From Lineus longissimus (Eukaryota; Nemertea; Pilidiophora; Heteronemertea; Lineidae): a stretch of 64,000 nucleotides of DNA. A program made the position numbers and the translations under genes. Numbering within the stretch: the first letter of the stretch is position 1; every line of letters starts with the position of its first letter. The DNA lies in contig NC_088321.1 in the NCBI RefSeq assembly GCF_910592395.1, positions 1 to 64,000 of the forward strand, given 5' to 3'. This document shows, in pieces, positions 11,732-21,899 of this stretch. Below the pieces are notes generated by a model. It did not search any database. It saw only the letters and a program-made list of their open reading frames with translations, and had not been told where the DNA came from.

Positions 11732-11745
11732 TAACCCTAACCCTC
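11727..11745. repeat. Interstitial telomeric repeat at an exon breakpoint
   Basis: AACCCTAACCCTAACCCT sits exactly at the truncation point of the duplicated BARD1-like exon. Three units, C-rich strand on plus, same orientation as the chromosome end. Confidence 0.85.
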
Positions 11746-11820
11746 GGAGACCTTCACTCCGAGAAACTTGCACGAGTAGGCCCGGGTCACACAGACAAAC
11801 CAATAACAGATCGTTCTTAC

Positions 11821-11980
11821 CTGGACCAGTTTCTCCAGCACCATCAGCATCGGCCTCATGACGTCATACAACGGGTACCGCTTCTCAAGTAGATCCCAGT
11901 ACCTCGGCCGTAAGATGATGACACAGCAGCCGTTGCCGTCACAACATGGAAGCACATGGATCATCCCATCATCCAAAACC
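11821..11980 (-). pseudogene. CRAL-TRIO (TTPAL/alpha-TTP-like) exon
   Basis: The minus-strand frame contains DDGMIHVLPCCDGNGC, VIILRPRYWD, then YPLYDVMRPMLMVLEKLVQ, and ends in a good GTAAGA donor at phase 0. This follows the start of the CRAL-TRIO domain in TTPAL and alpha-tocopherol transfer proteins, with the order VLP--D--G--V---RP--W----YP, then +R---L-LEKL-Q. These proteins bind hydrophobic ligands such as tocopherol. The 5' side runs straight into a LINE 3' end at about 11980 and no clear acceptor is left, so this looks like an orphan exon. No other exon of the gene was found in the window. Confidence 0.6.
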
Positions 11981-12390
11981 TCCCCTATTACTTTCATTGG
12001 CTGCCTCTGCAGTCCCGTTCAAGGTTCTGCTGCTGACTTTCAATTCAAGGCCTTGAATGGCCAGGCTCCCAGCTACATCAGGGATCTTCCGACTGTGTAC
12101 AAGCCAGGGCGGTCACTTCGTTCAGCTGAACAATTGCTGTTGGCCGTGCCTGTATCCAAACGTTGTGGTTGTGACAAGGCCTTTAGTGTCAGTGCACCCA
12201 GACTCTGGAATGAATTTCCAAGGAACATCAGGGAATCAGAGTCTGTGGACATTTTCAAAAAGAGACTAACATGACTAAAGGGACACCTGTTTTTGTCGAC
12301 ATTTGTGAACTTTTTAACAGCGCCTTGAGCACCATTTCCATGGTGGATCTGGCGCTATACAAGACTCCGTATTGATTGATTGATTGATTT
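11980..12390 (+). mobile_element. LINE 3' end (CR1/L2-like)
   Basis: The plus-strand frame from about 12045 reads FKALNGQAPSYIRDL, GRSLRSAEQ, then KAFSVSAPRLWNEFPRNIRE, VDIFKKRLT and stop at 12274: the C terminus of a CR1/L2-type reverse transcriptase. Just upstream HWLPLQ and PFKVLLLTF are present in shifted frames, so at least two frameshifts have occurred. A short 3' UTR with TGGCGCTATACAAGACTCCG and a (ATTG)n tail at 12372-12389 end the element. Strongly 5'-truncated, inactive. Confidence 0.85.
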
Positions 12391-13136
12391 TAGTATTTAT
12401 TGCTGACGCAACAAAATGGCAATGGTCGTAGTCGAATTTCCGTGCGTGTAAGAAACGAGCCCTTTATCTATTTTCCAAGGTAGGCCTGAGTTGCAGGTCG
12501 GAGCACTTCTACATCTAGCCTACATGATGCATGGGTGGAGGAGGCCAGGTGAATCATGCTGATACACCACTTTAGACAATCACAATGCAAACTCGAAACT
12601 GCACTTCAGTCAAAACAACGAGAACATAAATACCTATCTTGTCCTAGTACTTAACTACCGTCTAGTCCCTGGTTCCCGTAAAATATGCACAGTATCGCAA
12701 CAAAAGAGCACTTATCAAGAAACAAAATCAGAAAACTGAGAAGTTAGCGAAAAGAGGTCAAGGTCGTTTAATGGCGAACTAACGGGGTAGGTGCAAACTG
12801 TGGACGAAAGGCGATTTATTTTTTCACACCAGGTGCGGCCATTTGGTTTTCCATATATGGCATAATTTATATCATTGCATGTAGAATGTACGTTTTTCGA
12901 GAAAAAAATTGGGATCCTTGCGAGAGCTAAGCGAACTAATTATCGCGCGCTAAAACAAAAGGTAGGTCATTCAGTGCGGTGACCGGCGCACGAACTCAAT
13001 GACTGAGTTCGACTGTAACTCTAGGGTCGGCTTAGAGTTCCTCAGGCGATGACATCATGCCTTAAATGCGCATGTCGAGTAGGGGTAGCACGCGAACGCA
13101 GTCGAGTCGGTTCGGGTTGATTTGGTTTGTTTAAAC
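12390..13136. other. No gene recognised
   Basis: Unique, moderately AT-rich sequence without a convincing frame, tandem repeat or splice-bounded exon. Confidence 0.4.
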
Positions 13137-13268
13137 ATGGCGGATATAGCGGCAATATACGAATTTTTAGACTTCATTTTTCCCAATAGTACAATAGATG
13201 TAGAGCTGACAAGTCAAGAACATTTATGGACACTATGTTTGTTCGCCAGAAGGAAATGGGTGCTCTAG
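13137..13268 (+). CDS. Short ORF, possible first exon or transposon remnant
   Basis: 43 codons starting MADIAAIYEFLDFIFPNS with a strong start context (AAACATGG) and ending WVL-stop. The stop lies inside a perfect hairpin. Not recognised. It could be the first coding exon of a lost gene or the remnant of a DNA transposon; no family can be named. Low confidence that it is expressed. Confidence 0.2.
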   Translation: MADIAAIYEFLDFIFPNSTIDVELTSQEHLWTLCLFARRKWVL

Positions 13269-13289
13269 GTTCATATCTGAACCTAGAGC
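13262..13289. repeat. Perfect 11-bp inverted repeat
   Basis: GCTCTAGGTTC, a 6-base loop, then GAACCTAGAGC. It directly overlaps the stop codon of the short ORF at 13137. Confidence 0.85.
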
Positions 13290-14150
13290 GCTACTCAATA
13301 GGCGGCTAACAAGAAACTACGCATTTTACTGTTGTTGCCGACGTATGTGTACACTGAACTTGGGATGTGCGTCGGCCCCGTGTTGAAATGCCGTCCAGTG
13401 CCAGTTGGTGCATTTTTCGCTGATTTGTGCAAAATTCAACATATCTCAAAAGTTCAATGGTTGACCCTCGATTTTTTTTTTGATTTTTGTGTAGCGTAAG
13501 CAACTGTCTTCCATGGGAGAATGGTCACTGTAAGAATCATTCAGGAAGAAATGTATAATATTTTCGTGTTTGTCCGGCCCAATTGGCAATATTGTCATTT
13601 GGGATGGTGAACAGAGCTAGGAGCAAATGCGACGCTTATGATTTATTTAAAGAAATAAAATGCCCGATTTAACATTGCAGAATAAGGGGAATCGGGCGTT
13701 TCCAGTGATATACGACACAAATGGGTTGTCTTCATGCATTCACTTTGGAAACGCATTTTAAAATAGATGTTGCGTCCTGTTAAGGGGCATCCTGAGCTTC
13801 AGGTTTTTGATACTCCTATGTCCCATACAATAGCGAGAGCTGGAGCATATGGAAAACCACTGGGTGCCGAGGATGGTTAAGGGGGCACGTCGTCATCGCG
13901 TACATTTGGGAAAAACTCCCTAACGAGACCTAATGTACACTGGAGGCGAGGTATGACTGGGTTGTTCTAAAATATAGATTATTGAATCGGATATGCGACT
14001 GATTTCTAAACTACCGTCAAATTCCGATCTGATCATGTAAAAATAAGCTCCAAATATTGATTCGTAACCACCTTAGGTTCAAATGGCATTTTTTCATGTT
14101 TTTATGCATTTTTAGGACTGATTCCAAGGTTTATCACTGGTTTCAAGGTT

Positions 14151-14168
14151 TCACTAACCCTAACCCCC
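14151..14168. repeat. Short interstitial telomeric repeat
   Basis: ACTAACCCTAACCCCCAT: two imperfect CCCTAA units, C-rich strand on plus. Confidence 0.6.
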
Positions 14169-14652
14169 ATCACATCATCATATCCAGAAGCAGAGGCCTG
14201 GCTGAGCCCTGTGATTTGGCCAAATTCAATACGATTGTTTTCTACTGTGATGATGTTAAGGCCCTTGTGTCATGCAGCGTATAAATTCCGTAGCACCGAT
14301 ACACAACTTATGATAAACCGCGACGTCTGCTGAAATTCAAATTGCATATGACGCCAACTGAATTGTGACGACTTGTTTCGCCAATCTTTTAGTGAACAGT
14401 GATCACGGGCTGTGGGAATTGCGACAGGATGGTGTAGAGTATCGCCACAACAATGTTGATATGATCACTTGTCGTTTCAGTGGGCATGGCTTGGGACATC
14501 CAGTGACCCAGCAAAAAGTAGCGATGGTACAGCCAGAAGTAGCAACAACTCGCAAAAGGGGATCCTCGTCTGACTGGTGACTGGACCACATGATAGGTCG
14601 CCATCAAATAAGGGAGCTGATCCAGCACAGCTGGATAGAGGGGGGCCCTTTG

Positions 14653-14668
14653 AGGGTTAGGGTTAGGT
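14653..14668. repeat. Short interstitial telomeric repeat
   Basis: GAGGGTTAGGGTTAGG: two TTAGGG units, G-rich strand on plus, opposite to the one at 14151. Confidence 0.7.
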
Positions 14669-17172
14669 CTCTTGCAAATGCAATGAGACAGTAGTGCACC
14701 ATATCTCTTCTCGATGTGCCCTCACCTTCATAGCTCCATGCAGATGTTGCCCGAGTTTACCAAGTCTTTGCTGGATGTGCCATACCCCTTCACTAAGCGT
14801 ACTCTGATCTGGATGTGGATTGGCGTAGAGGTGACACTACTTTTTTTACTGTGAGGAGTGTCGAGGACTTCACTATAACCAAATTGCGACATATGTCTCT
14901 TAAAGAGAGGTCATCCAAACCTTCAGAGTTTGGTCAATGAACCCGAACCCTTCCCCCTTGAAAAAAGTAAAAAATAATACAAGTCTGTTTATGAATTTTT
15001 TATTTCAATCTGTACATTCCAAGAATTTATCAAGATTTTACCGAACAATATCAAAACAATGACACCACAGGGCAATTCATTCTCCAAAACAGCGATAATA
15101 TGCAAGCATATTCTGAACAAAAACTATTTACATTTTTGAGTGGACGGCGCCTCACACTTCTATAACTGTGCAAAGAGAGGGCAATTTAGAATGTAGGTAC
15201 AAGGCAGGGGAAACCCGCAACCCATCATTTGGAACGATCGCTTTATGAGGAACTTGCCGGCAAAGCCAGTTTGATAGAGACAAAAGACAACTCCGAGGAA
15301 CAACTCAATAAATAGTGTGAAATTCAAAATTTCTAAAATAATGCAAAGAGCCATTGATACATGCAACACTTTTGGGACACATTGTTATACACGGTCCGGT
15401 TGAAAACATCTTATGTTTATGTTCATTTTGTTTGGGAAACCATTTTCCACTGGAATATCTACATAATTTATGTTTTTGAGTCGCATGCAGCGACAACCAT
15501 TGTAAATGCAAGCAAGGTGAACTGCTGTGGTGTATTCAGGTCACGAACCTTGACCTCATTGATCCGAAACAGCACGACATCGGTTAGTGGGTTATTTAAA
15601 TAACAAAAGAACCAATTTCGTCATGGCGATCAACAGGACCGTGCTGTGATCTCATTTGCATGACAAAAGGGGCCGCTCTAGATCAGGCGTTCAGATCAGT
15701 CTTCTCATTTGCATGACAAAAGCGGTTGCTTTGGACGAGTTTAACAATAGAAGTAACTTTTTGAATTCACCTTTACATGTATTATGGCTTTTATATGTAA
15801 ATTTCACATATTGTATCATTATACAAACATAACAAATTAATACATAAAACGTCAGACATTGACGTTGGCGACAGCTTGCTCGACCCATTCTGTACCACAG
15901 GAAACTTCTTGATGGGGCAGTTGTTATCTTTATAACTCACAGGAAGAAACAAGATGAATCTTTCTGGACTAATTATCATGAAAAGACTGAGCTCCTCTTC
16001 CACTTGACCGCAAGGTCAGGAACCAACATCAATTTGGAATATTTTGGAAAAATTTCAATCAACAAAATATTTCAACGAAATCTCAAAATTTGGAAATGAA
16101 TTTGCCCGATTCTTTTGCATTTGTTTTGGTCTTGGGGATAACCTTTGTTATCATATCATTGATGAAACCAAGAATGAAAGGCACCCGGATAATTACCGTG
16201 TTTAAGGAAATTTAAGATACTTGTATAAAATGGAGGCTAGAGTTTGAGTTTGCCAATTTCATATCTGTCCCAAATGGAGACCGGCACTATCAGGTCTCGG
16301 AAGCTGATTGGAATAAACGCAGGTATTCGTGGTACTGAATGGATCGAGAAAGTTCATAAGGCCTACGGTTCCATCAAAGACAACACATGTTCTGGTTGGC
16401 TGGGGTCGAACCAACCAGAATCACGTGGACCCCATGTCTCATTCGATGGGAAAATTGAAATATCTGATCAATTTGGTGATTTAGGAGAAAAATGAAGTAA
16501 ATTTTAACAGCTCGATAGTAAATTATTTGGATCTGGTTCTGGTTCTTAATCAACAATCATCTAGGAGGAGTGACTGACGATGACTGATGGAAAGTCTTTT
16601 AAAGGCGTTCCAAATGTGTTCAGACATTTTGTCACAGCCACAAAATGGAAGTAGGCTTTTTACCATCGGATGATATTGAGATTTGCAATGAAACCACCTT
16701 TCAATCAGATATTTCGATAAAATACAACGTATCCTTCTGCAGAGGCCTACAGGTAGCGAATGTACAATACTACACCAGAGAAAGTCTGTTGCTTATGACT
16801 CCCATAGCGACAATCGTTCAGGGGCCGAGGGTTCCACATCCATTGTGTCATCTTGCTGAAAAGAAAAACACATTATGTATCACAGACAGTGCAATAGATG
16901 AAAAGCTCAATGCCCACAGACCATTTCAGAGAGATTCACGCAAAGTAAGCCTGAAAATGGCTAGCACAAAAATTGGCGAAAATTTTGCTTATGCACGTTC
17001 TTGGTCATGCTTCATACGATTGGTACAAAGTTAGACTAGACTTTGAGGTTTTACATAAATAATACATTTCGTTTAACTACTGATTTGTTCTGTGTGTAAT
17101 CAGCGTGCTGTTTTCTCATGAAATCGTCCATGTGAGCCTTGTTGCAATTGTACGTTTATCGAATGTTTCACA

Positions 17173-17340
17173 GCTGTCTCAGCGAGACTTGAAATGCTAG
17201 AATTCATATTTCAAGATCAGAAGCTCGGTTGTTGGTGTTGCTAGCTTTTTGGAAGGCTGTCTCAGCGAGACTTGAAATGCTAGAATTCACATTTCAAGAT
17301 CAGAAGCTCGGTTGTTGGTGTTGCTAGCTTTCTGGGAGGC
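17173..17340. repeat. 84-bp tandem duplication
   Basis: Two near-identical copies starting GCTGTCTCAGCGAGACTTG and ending in GTTGCTAGCTTT. Non-coding as far as I can see. Confidence 0.9.
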
Positions 17341-19388
17341 TGGAGATTACACGATATGTGGTATTCACCCAAATAGGCATGTTCTGATAATATCGAAATA
17401 CTCTTATCTTCGGATCCGGAACTATAACACCAGACAATGAGAAGTCACTAGGCCCACCTTAATGGTGAATATTCATGACCCTAGCAAATGCCGAGAAGGG
17501 CATATCAGTCATACCTGGTCAAATAGCAGAACTTGAGGTCCTGGCCTAGGCTGGTCAGGTCGTTATTGGAAGTCTGGCTCAGAGTGGAATTATCTGGTGT
17601 TATAGTTCCAGAGATAGTGTATATCTGTTTGCATTACCCTCAAGATGTGCCCCCGTCGTCACATGGCATCAGTCGTAAAGAGATTCCTGAAGCATGCCGT
17701 CATCCAGTGCTTGTGAGATTGGTATCACGTCTCGTCAAATGAAGGGGTTAGAGGTACGCATCTTGTCCAAATCCTTCGTTTGTGGTTCAAATGAAGTACA
17801 TAAATATAATCCACATTTTCAACAGTTCAATCTGAGCGAAGAAAATAAAATAGTCTAGCGATGGTCCGTGGCTTTCGCGAATCCTTCGTTTGCGATTCAA
17901 TCTGAACTAAGAATTGTGTTTGCGTTTAAGAATACGATACGCGATGAAAACGTCTATGCATATAAACACGTGTGTTATCGAGATATTCACAGTCCGAGCG
18001 AAAGCTTCACACAGTTAGATAGAGAGTCTGTTCCAGGATTGGTATGCGTACTGAGCCCCTGGATACCTCTTCCGTCCCCTGGATGTACAAGACTTTCATT
18101 ATCCGTGCACGTCTGTGGACAACTGAAAATAGAAGTACATTGCCAATCAGATGAAATTGGTCGGCGTATTCAAGTGCTTCTTGCAGACACTCTATAACTA
18201 ACCTTTAGAATTTTTTAAGTTGGAAATGTATTGGATATCTTTGTTGTTATAACATACTGCAACATTACTCAGAGTATGGTGTTCATCTACTGGGTGGATG
18301 TAGAGGTGATCAATCGGAGGCTCGAATGGCACAAATTTTGCTTTCCTTTGGAAGGTCATGTCAGCTGGCCGTTTTAGGCTCTTACACTCCGCCCTAAAGG
18401 CTAACTCACTTCTTCTTAACCTCGTCATCTCAGGACAATTGCGGTCTTCCATTTGATTAGATCATAAATTCTGTTTCCATCCAGGACTGGGTGTGGTGGT
18501 GCAAACTCTCTGCAACCTACAAAAGTATCAAACCATTACAAATCTTCATACAGTGCGAGAAGTGTCTTCAAAATGAACATCGTAATTGGCAAAGAAGCCC
18601 ATCTTAACAACTTATCATCTTTTCTGTTGAACCTGGCTGCAATTTCCATTTTCTTAAATGGGTGGACGGAGGTGTCTTTAAATAACCCCTTTAATTTGCA
18701 AGTTATCAGCTTTTGTCCAGACGTTATGTTATATATCTGCCGAGTTTAGAGCGTACATGTATATAGAGTCAGACAATCGCCCCACTGTTGTAATATAGGT
18801 ATTGACTTGAAACATGTACATGTACGTTGTGATCCTTACCTCCACTTACAATGCACATCCTTGAGAGCGTCATTTCCAGCAGTTGGAGCGACGCCCTGGT
18901 CGTGGTGATGAATATCCTGTGACCTGGATGTGGTGATGCCGGCTCCGGACGAGGACTTCCACTTCTGTGTCATTTCCAGCAGTTCGAGCCGAGTGGTTCC
19001 CTTTTTCTGGTGTTACCCATCTTTTGGGAATACTGAAAAAAAGATTTGACACGTTTTTCTAAGTTTCCCCCACTGAAACCCTTTGCTGCACATCTCCTTT
19101 TGTTGTATTTTAGCATTCCATACAACTGCAGTTTCATGGTGAGGGCTCTTCAGTCTTCGTCCCGACGTCGCTTGCTACAGTTTGCATGTTTAGAGCATTC
19201 TCATTATTTTCAAATGAAACTTTTCAAGGAGCTGATTACTCTGAGCAGATCAATCTTTGATTTTCAAGTGTCAAGTAAATAGGTTCTACTGCTTACCTGA
19301 AGTAACACTGCAGCTTTCTCCATCGGCTGTCTGGCCGCTTACCTGAAGTAACACTGCAGCATTCTCCATCGGCTGTCTGGCCGCTTAC
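17341..19388. other. No gene recognised; weak frames on both strands
   Basis: A 109-codon plus frame (17868-18197) and an 84-codon minus frame (18198-18452) are open but unrecognised. On the minus strand a TTTTGTAG acceptor near 18520 opens a second frame with LDGNRIYDLIKWKTA, stopped at about 18430; this may be an exon remnant. A 22-bp stretch with TCATTTCCAGCAGTT occurs at both 18869 and 18971. Confidence 0.3.
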
Positions 19389-19430
19389 CTGAAGTAACAC
19401 TGCAGCATTCTCCATCGGCTGTCTGGCCGT
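19295..19430. repeat. 46-bp repeat x3 spanning an exon end and donor
   Basis: Period 46, three copies; each contains CTGCAGTGTTACTTCAG/GTAAGC on the minus strand. The copy nearest the exon body is its genuine 3' end; the other two put extra donors into the intron. Confidence 0.9.
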
Positions 19431-19508
19431 TCGGGATCGATCAAAAGATAACGGCACAACCGCTTCCCTTGGCAGGATCGTGTCAGGTGGCCGGGCACGG
19501 CTGTTGTC
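19389..19508 (-). CDS. Unassigned exon with repeated 5' splice site
   Basis: Bounded by a strong acceptor (TTTGACTTTCAG) and a strong donor (TTCAG/GTAAGC), 120 bp. Two frames are open: one includes TILPREAVVPLSFDR and MENAAVLLQ; the other CQGKRLCRYLLIDPERPDSR. Not recognised. The last ~40 bases of the exon plus the donor are tandemly repeated in the following intron (19295-19430). Confidence 0.4.
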
Positions 19509-19925
19509 CTGAAAGTCAAAGTCACGGCAGATATTTAAAGACGTCAAGACAATTTGTAAACAAGCTGTGCTGCATGGTATGGTATAGTGGATGCGCTTTC
19601 AAATTACGGGAAATGGCGGTCAACCAATTGAAGGGCTCAGTCGATCACTCGAATATCTGGCATCCAATAAAATGGTCCTAAGGGATCAATCCAAAATGAA
19701 CGGTTCTAATGGTGCCATTTTTGCTTCCCTGGGCAAGGTCATGTCAGCCTTCTCCTTCAAGCACCAACAGCTACACAGGCAGAAATTTCTATAAAGAATC
19801 TGTAAAGCTATATAGAAATGGTAAACACAAAATCTATATAGAATCTATATATATATTTTTGCCTGTGTATGCTCACTGTGATGAGAGCTAAATTCACCTA
19901 TCTACTCACAAAGTCCTTGTCGTGT

Positions 19926-20244
19926 TCAAACTGGGATCATGTTCAAACCTCTGTATAGTGGGCTCTCGTCACACGCTGGGCTCTCGTCACACGCTGGGCT
20001 CTCGTCACACGCTGGGCTCTCGTCACACGCTGGGCTCTCGTCACACGCTGGGCTCTCGTCACACGCTGGGCTCTCGTCACACGCTGGGCTCTCGTCACAC
20101 GCTGGGCTCTCGTCACACGCTGGGCTCTCGTCACACGCTGGGCTCTCGTCACACGCTGGGCTCTCGTCACACGCTGGGCTCTCTGCGGTGTTCTTGGCTC
20201 TGCAAGATGGATCTTGCTTCGCACGGGTCTCCCGGATGCTCTTC
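19926..20244 (-). CDS. Unassigned exon with ESPACD repeats
   Basis: After the acceptor ATTCTTTTCAG a minus-strand frame reads KSIRETRAKQ, then about 12 perfect ESPACD hexapeptides, then ESPLYRGLNMIPV and stop at 19926. The repeats come from an 18-bp minisatellite. A second minus frame (RAQRVT repeats) and both plus frames are also open because the period is a multiple of 3, so the coding frame is not certain. Not recognised. It may join the exons at 20319-20466 and 19389-19508 in one minus-strand gene. Confidence 0.3.
19965..20190. repeat. 18-bp minisatellite
   Basis: About 12 perfect copies of GGGCTCTCGTCACACGCT. Confidence 0.97.
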
Positions 20245-20318
20245 CTGAAAAGAATCTTAACGATTTAAATCGCTCATAATTTTTTAAATTGGGTTCAAAA
20301 ATAATGAAATGAAGTTAC

Positions 20319-20466
20319 CCTAAATGCGGCACACATCTTGCTCGCATCCGAATCCATCCCCAGACGTCTGTCACGCCACGATCGTGCATCTTCAGCCCTC
20401 TTCAACAAGCATGCCCCATCGCACCGACCCTCTTCCTTCCATTCGGAGGTGGTCTTTCCGTCTATG
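20319..20466 (-). CDS. Unassigned candidate exon
   Basis: Acceptor CCATTTACAG and donor AGG/GTAACT bound a 148-bp open frame with DGKTTSEWKEEGRCDGACLL, then RAEDARSWRDRRLG and KMCAAFR. The charged, Cys-containing peptide is protein-like but not recognised. Confidence 0.3.
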
Positions 20467-20579
20467 CTGTAAATGGAAACGGATTCAGTGGGAAAATATC
20501 TTACATGTATTGAATAAAGGTAGCAGGAAGGGGTGGGCGTTGGTGGTTTCAGAGTGTGAGGGGGTACTATAGACATAGG

Positions 20580-21402
20580 TTAGTGGCGTCTGCTAACTGT
20601 ACTTTGAGAGACTATGACTAGGCATGATGCCAATCTCTCTTAGGGTCGAGTCAACAGGCATGTGGTTTCAGCATTAGGTCTTTCATTGTAGCAATGCGAA
20701 AATGTAAGCAATTTTGGTTAGGTCCGTCATTTGTTATTACCAAGTAGCTTCTAGAGTGTCTCAACCACTCTTGATTACAGCGGCCGTCTCAGCGCCACCA
20801 CGCGGGGCCTAATGGTATTAGTCTGAGAAGCTTCGCGCGATCGATATGCACAATTCTGGGTAAAGTCAAATGAGGAAGTATGCTTATAGAGTCATTAGCA
20901 TAATCTAACCTTAACTCCATCTCGAGGTAATCTTGGGCAGTGCAAAATAGTTACAACCCCATAATCGCGCTACAAGTCCATAATGAGATCACGGTGACCA
21001 GTTATAAATGTTTCGCCAGCTTCGCTATTTTGCCGCTACGCGTCGCGTTGGGTCCTTGCGTCTCGGTGTCACAAGGTGAAGATCACTATGTTGTGACCAG
21101 GTAGTGTACTAATTGTGATGACGTCATGCGCAATGCACATACTGGCTGTCGAAGGTATGACGTGAGATTACGTTGCTCACTTTGCATGGGTTGTTGCTGG
21201 AGGCTGGGAAGTAAGACGATTATCCCAATCATAAACAAGTCTCAAACAGTGCGGGAAATGTAACGATCTAACTGGAGTAGGATCTCGTATAATCTTTCAA
21301 ATTTTTTTTCTGGATGTTTCAATCATCTCGGGGGAGAATCGGTCAAAGAGCTAAAATTGCGCAAACATCAATGACTTAACAAAATGCGAATCTCACCTGT
21401 TT
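20580..21402. other. No gene recognised
   Basis: Unique sequence with no frame above 60 codons, no tandem repeat and no clear splice-bounded exon. Confidence 0.4.
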
Positions 21403-21524
21403 GTTGTAATATCATCTACTTCAGTGCCTGATCTTCTACGACTGCCGCCGGAGAGCATAGAGGGTTGTAATATCATCTACTTCAGTGCCTGATCTTCTAC
21501 GACTGCCGCCGGAGAGCATAGAAG
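21403..21524. repeat. 61-bp tandem duplication
   Basis: Two essentially identical copies starting GTTGTAATATCATCTACTTC and ending GGAGAGCATAGA. Confidence 0.92.
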
Positions 21525-21797
21525 GTTAACCCATCAAGTTAAGTGCGAGCCGTCTGATTAACGGCAAAGGCGAGTCCGGAGCCCGTCCCGGACTCCATCC
21601 CACACCATGTCGTCAACTTTCTTAAGCCCTTCAACAGCGTAAGAGAGGGAAGGCCTATTTAATTTAAAAACCTCTCTTTTTCGCGTTGAAATGGCAAAAT
21701 GAACGAAGACGACACGCCCTCATGCTGAACCCCCCTCAGTCGTAGAACCGAACGACAGGGTCCCCTAGGGGCGCCCGACAAGAGACACAAAGCGTAC

Positions 21798-21874
21798 CGT
21801 GCTTTGGACTCCGCCACGTCGTCGGCCGGCTGCTTGGCACACGCCTTCCATACGGAGTCCGCGGAATGGACCTT
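21798..21874 (-). CDS. Unassigned candidate exon
   Basis: Acceptor CAATTCCATTTACAG followed by a frame reading KVHSADSVWKACAKQPADDV and AESKA, with a GTACGC donor. Unrecognised; the splice signals are the main support. The open frame continues past the donor, so the 3' end is uncertain. Confidence 0.25.
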
Positions 21875-21899
21875 CTGTAAATGGAATTGGAGAGTCAAC

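Larger units (their letters stand above)
13290..17170. other. Gene-poor region, two short telomeric inserts
   Basis: Several unsupported frames of 60-130 codons (for example 16244-16495 and 16645-17034 plus, 15791-16003 minus); none shows a domain or a clear splice-bounded structure. Short telomere-like stretches at 14151-14167 and 14653-14668 are listed separately. Two copies of TCATTTGCATGACAAAAG lie at 15652 and 15706. Confidence 0.4.

Noticed and set aside
16645-17034. 129-codon plus frame
   Set aside because: No domain and no splice or promoter context I can defend; left as unassigned.
20780-20815. Possible CTCF-like GCGCCACCACGCGGGG
   Set aside because: Too short and too loose a match to call without binding data.
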